Source: an uncultured Caulobacterales bacterium (GTDB lineage Bacteria > Pseudomonadota > Alphaproteobacteria > Caulobacterales > Maricaulaceae). Taken from it: 9,176 nt of DNA. How positions within the stretch are numbered: the stretch's first letter is position 1; each line of letters starts with the position of its first letter. The stretch lies in contig CALLME010000026.1 in NCBI GenBank assembly GCA_938007945.1, positions 1-9,176 of the forward strand, given 5' to 3'. A model generated the notes under the pieces. The model was not told the origin of the DNA. It ran no database searches and saw only the letters and a list, made by a program, of their open reading frames with translations. Of the stretch, positions 1 through 5,669 are shown piece after piece. Both the position numbers and the translations under genes were made by a program.

Positions 1-39
1 CGCGTAAAAAAACCGCCCCAAAATGGGCGGTTTTTCGCG
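1..39 (+). terminator. Rho-independent terminator, probably bidirectional, for a gene left of the window
   Basis: A CCGCCC arm (13-18) pairs with GGGCGG (25-30) around a short A-rich loop. The stem is extended by an A-run (6-12) facing a T-run (31-35), and by CGCG at 1-4 facing CGCG at 36-39. An A-run before and a T-run after the GC stem lets the element work on either strand. The gene it serves is outside the window; by alphaproteobacterial synteny it could be zapA, but that is inference only. Confidence 0.8.
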
Positions 40-124
40 TTTAAGTGACGGCGATGTCGCGCAGCGACGCGGGAGGTGCAATTTCAATAAAAGAGCTTGT
101 TTACTCGATGATGAAGTGTCAGCG

Positions 125-173
125 TGTAAAAAAATCGCCCCGCTTCTGAGGTTTTGGGGCAGGTTTTTCGCGC
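125..173 (+). terminator. Second terminator-like hairpin, upstream of the 6S RNA candidate
   Basis: GCCCC preceded by G (137-141) pairs with GGGGC (156-160), with a small inner helix (143-145 with 149-151). An A-run lies before it (128-134) and a T-run after it (164-168), though two G residues separate the stem from the T-run. Outer GCG and CGC triplets repeat the design of the hairpin at 1-39. No convincing gene lies between the two hairpins (40-124). This one may end a short untranslated transcript, act as a back-up terminator, or insulate the 6S promoter. The GG interruption lowers confidence in strong termination on the plus strand. Confidence 0.55.
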
Positions 174-176
174 ATA

Positions 177-305
177 GGGGCGGCGTGGCTGAAGGCGAGT
201 AGGCACTTTCGAGGGGATTTTCATTAGAACGCGTAGACATGTTAGGTCGAGCCTCTCTTACTGGCAGTGCCCCCTAGTCTTGTGAATGTCGGCTAACCCG
301 CCTAA
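177..305 (+). ncRNA. ssrS: Candidate 6S RNA
   Basis: 6S RNA binds the housekeeping RNA polymerase holoenzyme by imitating an open promoter. Base pairing supports this call: a closing stem of about 13 pairs joins 179-192 to 289-302, with single-base bulges at C184 and A295. An open central bubble follows (193-201 and 272-288). Then come a six-pair stem (202-207 with 266-271), an internal loop, and a second six-pair stem (211-216 with 252-257) below a 35-base apical loop. This is the standard 6S layout. The position directly before the 5-formyl-THF cyclo-ligase gene matches ssrS-ygfA in Escherichia coli and the usual alphaproteobacterial location. The exact ends are not visible, and I compared no covariance model; primary sequence similarity was not established. 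Confidence 0.68.
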
Positions 306-314
306 ACCCAACCA

Positions 315-884
315 ATGGACATCGCGACCAAAAAAACACGCGCCCGTATTCAGGCCAAAGCGCGACGGCAAGAGTTTTTGCATAGCGGTCAGGCTGACGC
401 GGCTGCAATTGATATCATCTCGCATTTTCCCGTTGCGCGATTTAGAGGCAAAGGCGTCGGTGGAATTTGGCCTTTGCCTGGTGAACTTGATACGCGTCCT
501 TTATTGCAGGCGCTTAATGAGCAAGCTTTTTCGCTATCTCTTCCTTGTACGCCGCGTAAAGGAAAACCGCTCATATTTCGGGATTGGAGCCCGTTGGATA
601 GATTAAAAGCGGGGCCTTACGGCACGCGAGAGCCTTATCCTGACAAAGCGGAGGTTTTTCCGACTCTCGTACTCGTTCCGATGCTTGCGTTTAGGCAGAC
701 GGGTGAACGTTTAGGCTATGGCGGCGGGTTTTATGACAGGACAATGGCGGCGCTAAAGGCGCGGCATGATGTTTTTGCTTGCGGCGTCGCCTTTGCTGCG
801 CAAGAAGCGGCGCATCTTCCGACGGGCGAGTACGACCTGCCGCTCGACGGGATTTTGACAGAGAAATATTTCAAGGATTTTTGA
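315..884 (+). CDS. fau: 5-formyltetrahydrofolate cyclo-ligase
   Basis: This cytosolic enzyme (also called ygfA, or MTHFS in eukaryotes) uses ATP to convert 5-formyl-THF to 5,10-methenyl-THF, returning a stored folate to one-carbon metabolism. The protein is 189 residues, the usual size. The signature glycine-rich motif GYGGGFYDR lies at residues 134-142. The N-terminus is basic (KKTRARIQAKARRQ), as is typical of the nucleotide-binding end, and the C-terminal portion has the family-like DLPLDGILTE at 174-183. An in-frame TAA at 303-305 makes ATG 315 the only standard start nearby. No Shine-Dalgarno sequence precedes it; the leader is the 3' flank of the 6S RNA candidate, so expression probably depends on that transcript. 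The TGA stop shares one base with the next gene's ATG. Confidence 0.95.
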   Translation: MDIATKKTRARIQAKARRQEFLHSGQADAAAIDIISHFPVARFRGKGVGGIWPLPGELDTRPLLQALNEQAFSLSLPCTPRKGKPLIFRDWSPLDRLKAGPYGTREPYPDKAEVFPTLVLVPMLAFRQTGERLGYGGGFYDRTMAALKARHDVFACGVAFAAQEAAHLPTGEYDLPLDGILTEKYFKDF

Positions 885-1696
885 TGCGCTTTGCTTTTTT
901 CGGAGATGTTGTCGGCAAGGCAGGACGGCTAGCGGTGGTAGATCACTTGCCGCGCCTAAAGGCGGATTTGAAGCTCGACGCCGTTGTTGTGAACGCCGAA
1001 AATGCGGCGGGCGGATTTGGGATCACGCGCTCAACCGCCGATCAGCTTTTTGACGCGGGCGTGGACGTCCTCACGCTTGGCAATCATAGTTTTGATAATC
1101 CGCAGGGCATTAGCGTGATTGAGAACGAGCCACGCTTACTGCGCCCCTGTAACTATCCTCCGCATACAGTGCCAGGGCGTGGGGCAGGGCTTTATCAGGT
1201 GGGCGGCTTTAATCTTCTTGTTATAAACGTTCTTGGGCGTGTCTTTATGGACGCGCTCGATGACCCGTTTGGGGCTGTTGACCGGGAAATAAATAACGCG
1301 CCGCTCGGCGATGTGGCTGATGCTGTGATTGTCGATATTCACGCGGAAGCCACATCCGAGAAACAAGGTATGGGCGTGTTTTGTGACGGGCGCGCCTCGC
1401 TCGTCGTCGGGACCCATCAACACGTGCCGATGGCTGATACGCGTATTCTGCCGCATGGCACAGCGTTCCAAACAGACGCTGGGATGTGTGGTGATTATAA
1501 TTCTGTCATTGGCATGGAAAAAAAAGAGCCGCTTCACCGTTTTACAACACGCATGCGCTCGGGCCGATTTACGCCAGCTTCTGGCCCTGGCACGCTTTGC
1601 GGTATATTTGTGGAAACGAACGCATCGGGTAAAGCTGTGCGCGCGGAACCTATTCGTGTAGGCGGCGTTTTATCACAGGCTAGGCCTACGCTTTAG
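884..1696 (+). CDS. ymdB: YmdB-family (TIGR00282) metallophosphoesterase
   Basis: The product is a 270-residue soluble dinuclear-metal phosphoesterase of the family that includes Bacillus subtilis YmdB, a cyclic-nucleotide phosphodiesterase. Metal-ligand motifs are visible in order: FGDVVG with D8, NAEN with E39 and N40, GNH with N67 and H68, DIHAEATSEK with H153, and GTHQHV with H178 and H180, then the conserved TDAGMCGDYNSVIG stretch at 197-210. The set is complete, so activity is expected. Start ATG 884 overlaps the cyclo-ligase TGA by one base and has an AAGGA ribosome site at 873-877, which indicates translational coupling; an upstream in-frame extension would overlap fau by over 100 bases. 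Pairing of this family with fau is, from general knowledge, common in alphaproteobacteria. The physiological substrate here is unknown. Confidence 0.92.
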   Translation: MRFAFFGDVVGKAGRLAVVDHLPRLKADLKLDAVVVNAENAAGGFGITRSTADQLFDAGVDVLTLGNHSFDNPQGISVIENEPRLLRPCNYPPHTVPGRGAGLYQVGGFNLLVINVLGRVFMDALDDPFGAVDREINNAPLGDVADAVIVDIHAEATSEKQGMGVFCDGRASLVVGTHQHVPMADTRILPHGTAFQTDAGMCGDYNSVIGMEKKEPLHRFTTRMRSGRFTPASGPGTLCGIFVETNASGKAVRAEPIRVGGVLSQARPTL

Positions 1697-1720
1697 CTTG
1701 CTATCTTAGAGAGAATACTC

Positions 1721-2206
1721 ATGAAGAATTTTGCTTTACTTACTGTTTTATCAGCGTTTTTACTCTCTGCTTGTGGCGGTAGCGGGCAGGGCGAGATTGC
1801 CGAAATCAATAATGATTGGACTGGTAACGAGATCAAAATCGAGAGCTTTGAGGATGAGAAAGTTCAAGGGGTTACCTGTCATATGGCGCATTTTGATCGC
1901 AGCGTGATTGACCGCATGCGCAAAGGGGATTGGTTCGAAAACCCGTCTAATGGCTCGATTTCTTGCGGTATAACGGGGCCTGTGACAATCGGGAATATTG
2001 CGCGTGGCAAGGGCGGCGAAACTGTCTTTAAGCAACGCCAAAGCGTTGTGTTTAAAAAACTCGCCGTGCGCCGCGTCTATGATAGCGAAAATGATACAAT
2101 CATTTATCTGGTTTATTCAAAACAAGTCATTGATGGCTCTGCCAAGATGAGTATTGCGACAGTGCCCCTTCACGGGGCCGAAGTGACGTGGACGCAGTCT
2201 CAATAA
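1721..2206 (+). CDS. creA: CreA-family lipoprotein
   Basis: This 161-residue protein resembles CreA (PF05981), a small exported protein of unknown function named from the Escherichia coli creABCD locus. Family-like segments are IKIESFEDEKVQGVTCH (about 38-54), NGSISCGITGP (77-87), VVFKKLAVRRVYD (about 109-121) and YLVYSKQVIDGS. C53 and C82 sit where the family has conserved cysteines and could form a disulfide. The N-terminus is a lipoprotein signal: lysine at 2, a hydrophobic stretch, and lipobox LSAC with C18, followed by a glycine-rich linker. Anchoring to a membrane is therefore likely, whereas E. coli CreA is usually described as periplasmic. It starts 24 bases after the ymdB-like gene with a weak AGAGAGA ribosome site at 1708-1714. 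No creBC regulator is adjacent. Family assignment is from remembered motifs. Confidence 0.85.
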   Translation: MKNFALLTVLSAFLLSACGGSGQGEIAEINNDWTGNEIKIESFEDEKVQGVTCHMAHFDRSVIDRMRKGDWFENPSNGSISCGITGPVTIGNIARGKGGETVFKQRQSVVFKKLAVRRVYDSENDTIIYLVYSKQVIDGSAKMSIATVPLHGAEVTWTQSQ

Positions 2207-2207
2207 T

Positions 2208-2723
2208 TTACGCCTTAGGGCCACCGAAAAAGTCGAGTTTTCCAATCGGCACACCGTTGTGACGCAAAATATTATATACCGTCGTTGCATGGAAATGAAC
2301 GTTGGGAATTGAGAACCCTGCGAGATAGGCTATTGCCGTAAAGTCTCGCACAGTCGGACCCAGTTTAACTGAAAATTCGCGTAACTCCTTACCGTCAATG
2401 TCTCCGCGCGTGAAACTCGCAAGCTCGCCGCGCGCTTTGGCAATCAAGGCGTAGAGATCTGCAAAACTTTCCTCTGTGTTCTCATAAACGGGTGGCTCAG
2501 TTCCAACGATGCGGTGTGGGCAAGCTTTGGCGATTGAAGCTGCGACCTGTACTTGTCCGATAAGATTAAACATATCAGGGGCAAGGCGGGCGTTTAAAAA
2601 GACGGACGGGTCAATGCCGCGTTCAGTCGCATTCGCCTCACCCTTTTTAAGCACATGATTCATATTTTCCAGCGCGCGATCTAGGTCGCCCATAGCGTTA
2701 TAAAGCGATAATCCTTGGCTCAT
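2208..2723 (-). CDS. DUF1993 domain protein (DinB-like helical bundle family)
   Basis: The 171-residue protein matches PF09351 (DUF1993) along its whole length. Recognisable segments are NARLAPDMF at 44-52, the QVQVAASIAKAC helix at 57-68, and the C-terminal run from N141 to G167 with HATTVYNILRHNG. There is no signal peptide or membrane segment, so it is cytosolic. The family belongs to the DinB/YfiT-like four-helix bundle group, some members of which bind metal through histidines; H143 and H145 plus H155 are candidates. The function is unknown. Start ATG (2721-2723, complement) has a good AAGGAG-type ribosome site (CTCCT at 2730-2734 on the plus strand) six bases away. It is transcribed alone and converges with creA, one base separating the two stops. 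It is divergent from the DUF2805 gene. Confidence 0.9.
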   Translation of the reverse strand: MSQGLSLYNAMGDLDRALENMNHVLKKGEANATERGIDPSVFLNARLAPDMFNLIGQVQVAASIAKACPHRIVGTEPPVYENTEESFADLYALIAKARGELASFTRGDIDGKELREFSVKLGPTVRDFTAIAYLAGFSIPNVHFHATTVYNILRHNGVPIGKLDFFGGPKA

Positions 2724-2824
2724 ATCTGTCTCCTTTTATGCTGACTATGCAATGATTTGGCGCGCTCACAAGCCCTAACCGAACCTTGTTTGGCGGCTAT
2801 GCGTATTGTTACAAAGGATATTTT

Positions 2825-3097
2825 ATGAAAGAGCAAAGCAAAGCCAATAGAAAGTTTCCAGACGACTTTATTCCTGCCACGCCTCGTCCCGACAAAGGCG
2901 CTTTGACGACATCTGAAATCGTCGCTATGGCATGGGATGACGATACGTCATTTGACGATATCAAAACCCAATCAGGTTTATCTGAAGGCGACGTTATCAA
3001 AATCATGCGGGGTCATATGCAGCCCAGTAGCTTTCGGATGTGGCGTAAGCGTGTGTCTGGTCGAGCGTCTAAACATAAGTCCAAAATTGGGGATTAG
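2825..3097 (+). CDS. TIGR03643 / DUF2805 family small protein
   Basis: A 90-residue protein of a small conserved bacterial family (TIGR03643, DUF2805) of unknown function. The core begins at [13 protein letters not shown] (28-40) and continues with the helix-turn-helix-like [12 protein letters not shown] (51-62). It ends in the family's hallmark basic segment [14 protein letters not shown] (67-80) with SKH after it. The basic C-terminus suggests nucleic-acid binding, but that is inference. I chose ATG 2825 because AAAGGA lies at 2813-2818, six bases upstream; an in-frame ATG at 2786 would add 13 residues unlike the family and has no ribosome site. It lies 77 bases before yebC on the same strand, with no terminator visible between, so co-transcription is plausible. 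Confidence 0.9.
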   Translation: MKEQSKANRKFPDDFIPATPRPDKGALTTSEIVAMAWDDDTSFDDIKTQSGLSEGDVIKIMRGHMQPSSFRMWRKRVSGRASKHKSKIGD

Positions 3098-3174
3098 TCG
3101 AGCCGCAGCAAGCCTTGCGAAAATTCCCAGAGCGCCCTAGAACACTGGAAATCAGATTCACCAGAGGAACTCTC

Positions 3175-3954
3175 ATGGCAGGCCATTCAAAATGGGCCAA
3201 TATCCAGCACCGCAAGGGGCGTCAGGATAAGGCTCGCTCAAAGCTCTTTTCTAAGCTGTCTAAGGACATCACAATTGCGTCTAAAATGGGTGGCCCTGAC
3301 CCAGATATGAATCCACGACTGCGCCTTGCGATTGCCAATGCCAAAGGGCAGTCCATGCCCAAGGACAACATTAAACGTGCGATTGATAAGGGCGGGAGCA
3401 AAGACGGCGCAGACTATACTGAACTGCGCTATGAGGGTTTTGGCCCTGTCGGCATCGGCTTTATTGTTGAAACTAGCACGGATAATACGAACCGCGCGGC
3501 GATGGAAGTGCGCACGGCATTCTCTAAAAACGGCGGCAACCTTGGTGAGACGGGATCTGTCAGTTTCGGGTTTGATCAAGTTGGCGAAATTACCTATCCG
3601 CTAGCCGTGACGGATGAAGACGGCATGATGGAAGCCGCGATTATGGCAGGCGCTGATGATGTTGAAACTGACCCGCCTAATGAGGACAATTTTTCTGATT
3701 ATGAGCCTGTCCACACGATTTTGTCGGCCCGCGATGATCTCGGCGCTGTTGCGGCAGAGCTTGAGAAAACGTTCGGCGAAGCGAAGTCAGTCAACCTGAT
3801 TTGGAAAGCGCAAAATCTCATCGATGATCCAGAGCAAGCCCAGAAGGTCATACGCATGATTGACGCGCTTGAGGATTGCGATGATGTAACGAATGTCTAT
3901 CACAGCTTTGATATGACCGAAGAGGCCATGGCAACTTTGGAAGATGAGGGCTAA
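3175..3954 (+). CDS. yebC: YebC/PmpR/TACO1-family protein
   Basis: The 259-residue product has the unmistakable YebC N-terminus [18 protein letters not shown] and the following [17 protein letters not shown], then [12 protein letters not shown] near 63-74 and YEGFGPVG near 86-93. It also has the [20 protein letters not shown] segment near 107-126 and the acidic third domain. Length is slightly above the usual 245-250 owing to a short acidic tail. YebC proteins were long annotated as transcriptional regulators (PmpR in Pseudomonas). The mitochondrial homologue TACO1 is a translation activator, and a ribosome-associated role is now favoured. The start ATG has AGAGGA at 3163-3168, six bases upstream; ATG 3115 would add 20 non-conserved residues. 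In many alphaproteobacteria ruvC follows; here a sulfotransferase gene begins two bases after the stop. Confidence 0.97.
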   Translation: MAGHSKWANIQHRKGRQDKARSKLFSKLSKDITIASKMGGPDPDMNPRLRLAIANAKGQSMPKDNIKRAIDKGGSKDGADYTELRYEGFGPVGIGFIVETSTDNTNRAAMEVRTAFSKNGGNLGETGSVSFGFDQVGEITYPLAVTDEDGMMEAAIMAGADDVETDPPNEDNFSDYEPVHTILSARDDLGAVAAELEKTFGEAKSVNLIWKAQNLIDDPEQAQKVIRMIDALEDCDDVTNVYHSFDMTEEAMATLEDEG

Positions 3955-3959
3955 TCCTG
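3946..3959 (+). promoter_or_regulatory. Ribosome binding site and CTG initiation codon of the TPR-sulfotransferase
   Basis: GAGGG (3946-3950), inside the last codons of yebC, stands six bases before CTG at 3957-3959. In that reading frame a TGA lies at 3945-3947, and no ATG, GTG or TTG occurs until TTG 4140, although the 61 codons between read as a normal TPR segment. CTG with well-placed Shine-Dalgarno pairing is therefore the best start, coupled to yebC termination at 3952-3954. ATC at 3954 is too near the ribosome site. Confidence 0.65.
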
Positions 3960-5669
3960 TCTGAACTAGATTATGATGGCGCGGTTGATGAGGCGCTTGC
4001 CTGTCTCTCCAAAGGACAAATAGTCGAGGCGACAACTCTTGCAACGCGGGCCTACAGTCTTCGTCCAAATGACGCGGAAGCTATCTCGCTATTAGGGCTA
4101 TGTCTTGTCGATGAAGAAAGCACCCGTGAAGACGGATTTTTGCATTTACGTGCGGCCATTAAAGCTGAACCGAAAGAGCCTCGCTGGCACATTCATCTCG
4201 CGCAGGCATTAACGAAACATCAGCGTTTTGATGAGGCCGAGGGGAGTTTTGCAGCGGCGGCTGAATTATCAAATGGGCATTCTGCGGTTCTTATGCAATG
4301 GGCGAAATCATTACGCCTAACGGGTCGGCCCGCCGATGCGTCTCAGGTTTATGCGCGTGTCTTACAGCAAAATCCTTCTCCCAAAGTTTGGTTGGCCGCC
4401 TCTGAAGCGCTCACAGAGGCGCGTGATACCATTAATGCGGCTTTTGCTTATGAGAAAGCGTTTCCAGAAGAGGCACGACCAGAGTTTGCGACGGCAAAGC
4501 TCGCTGATATGCACATCACACTTGGTAATTACGACAAGGCGAAACAGTTTAATACAAAGCTGCGAACTGAAAATCCAGACAATGTTGAGGCAGGCTTGAG
4601 AGAGGCTAATTTGGCGCGGTGGGACGGCGATATTGACGGCGCGAAAGCGCTCTTGCTGTCTCTGTGGGAAGATCATTCAGACCATGCGGGACTTGCAGCG
4701 GCACTCGTTGAAGAGGGAGAGGGGATAGCGGTGGCGCTTGCGACAGAGGCTGCACGCGATGAGGCGCTTCCGCTTGAAACCCGTCGTCGATGTGCCTTCA
4801 CTCTCTGTCATTTTATGGACAAATCGGGTGAGATGGACGCGGCTTGGGATTGGGCGGTGCTCGCCAATTCGCTTTATCCAGATATGCAAACACCGGATAA
4901 TCTCGCGCCTTTGCGCGACATGCTCGATAAGGCGGTCATGGCTTATGATCTTATGCCAGACGCAGAGGTCGACACGTCCTCCCGCGCAACTAAGATGCTC
5001 TACATCGTCGGCCCTCCGCGTTCGGGGGGGTCGCTTTTGCAAACCATATTGTCGCGTCACGCAGGTGCGCGGTCTGTCGGTGAGCGCGGTGCGTTGATGA
5101 GCTTTCTGCCCCAGCTTTTGGATAACCCTGAAAAACTCGCGGCGCAAATCGAGCAACTCGCCATGGCCGATATAGCCGGTATGACGCGTTCAGTCGGTAT
5201 GGCGGATTTCTTTATCGATAAGACACCGCATTATTTTTTACTCGCGGGTCTCCTTGAGAAAGTGCATGGGGGCGCGCAGTTCATTGCGCCGCACCGTGAA
5301 TTTAAAGACATGGCGGTATCGCTCTTTTTCCACGAATTTGGCATTGAATTTCCGTTCACCCGCTCCATCACGGATATTCAAGACTACCTCAATTTCCACG
5401 AAGCCGCGATTGTACGGTGGCGTGAAGCGGGCGTTGATATCTGGCCCCATAACCACGACAGATTTGTCGTAGACCCCATGACGCGTGGGCAGAAACTGAT
5501 AGAGAGTCTGGGTTTAACATGGGACGAAGAGCTGCTTGAGGATCAAGACAGTGACGGGGCTGTGCGCACATTCAGCGCGCGTCAGGTGCGCGGTGGCGTG
5601 ACACCAAAATTCAAAGGCCGCGGCGAACGTTATGCTGACTATCTCATCGCCGCAGGCTTAAGAGATTAA
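3957..5669 (+). CDS. TPR-repeat sulfotransferase family protein, CTG start
   Basis: A 570-residue protein with an N-terminal tetratricopeptide array (about residues 5-330) and a C-terminal sulfotransferase domain of the Sulfotransfer_3 type (about 345-570). TPR signatures include RAYSLRPNDAEAISLLGLC and RFDEAEGSFAAAAEL. PAPS-binding features are a 5'-phosphosulfate loop after a beta strand (YIVGPPRSGGS, 349-359), DKTPH at 421-425, and a 3'-phosphate element with R447 and S455 eight residues apart. The C-terminal ARQVRGGVTPKFKGRGERY fits the family's last conserved region. Oddities: the loop has RSGGS where RSGTS or RSGTT is usual, and HREFKD replaces the common HRDPRD. No signal peptide or membrane helix is seen, so it is probably cytosolic. 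Such proteins sulfate small molecules, glycans or proteins; the acceptor cannot be predicted. A TTG at 4140 is an alternative start but would cut into the TPR array. Confidence 0.85.
   Translation: MSELDYDGAVDEALACLSKGQIVEATTLATRAYSLRPNDAEAISLLGLCLVDEESTREDGFLHLRAAIKAEPKEPRWHIHLAQALTKHQRFDEAEGSFAAAAELSNGHSAVLMQWAKSLRLTGRPADASQVYARVLQQNPSPKVWLAASEALTEARDTINAAFAYEKAFPEEARPEFATAKLADMHITLGNYDKAKQFNTKLRTENPDNVEAGLREANLARWDGDIDGAKALLLSLWEDHSDHAGLAAALVEEGEGIAVALATEAARDEALPLETRRRCAFTLCHFMDKSGEMDAAWDWAVLANSLYPDMQTPDNLAPLRDMLDKAVMAYDLMPDAEVDTSSRATKMLYIVGPPRSGGSLLQTILSRHAGARSVGERGALMSFLPQLLDNPEKLAAQIEQLAMADIAGMTRSVGMADFFIDKTPHYFLLAGLLEKVHGGAQFIAPHREFKDMAVSLFFHEFGIEFPFTRSITDIQDYLNFHEAAIVRWREAGVDIWPHNHDRFVVDPMTRGQKLIESLGLTWDEELLEDQDSDGAVRTFSARQVRGGVTPKFKGRGERYADYLIAAGLRD

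Noticed and set aside
40..99. A minus-strand tail (SSFIEIAPPASLRDIAVT then stop) that looks like the end of a protein
   Set aside because: An in-frame stop precedes it within 20 codons and no start or upstream coding sequence joins it; a decayed gene is possible but unsupported.
54..149. A 31-codon plus-strand reading frame between the two left-edge terminators
   Set aside because: It has no ribosome site before its ATG, runs into the second terminator hairpin and has no recognisable content.
1136..1537. Minus-strand open frame opposite the ymdB-like gene
   Set aside because: It lies wholly within a well-supported gene with all its metal-binding motifs; its translation resembles no family I know.
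2164..2178. GCCCC/GGGGC hairpin near the end of creA as a terminator
   Set aside because: It lies inside the coding region and has no T-run on either side.
2724..2824. Divergent promoters between DUF1993 and the DUF2805 gene
   Set aside because: Promoters must exist here or close by, but I could not find a -35/-10 pair with good spacing on either strand; TTGTTT near 2786 has no matching -10.
3098..3174. Possible hairpin GCAA/TTGC between the DUF2805 gene and yebC
   Set aside because: The four-pair stem is too short and no T-run follows.
4677..5156. Minus-strand open frame opposite the sulfotransferase gene
   Set aside because: It is an antisense shadow: arginine- and cysteine-rich translation with no family motif, while the plus strand encodes the TPR and PAPS loop.
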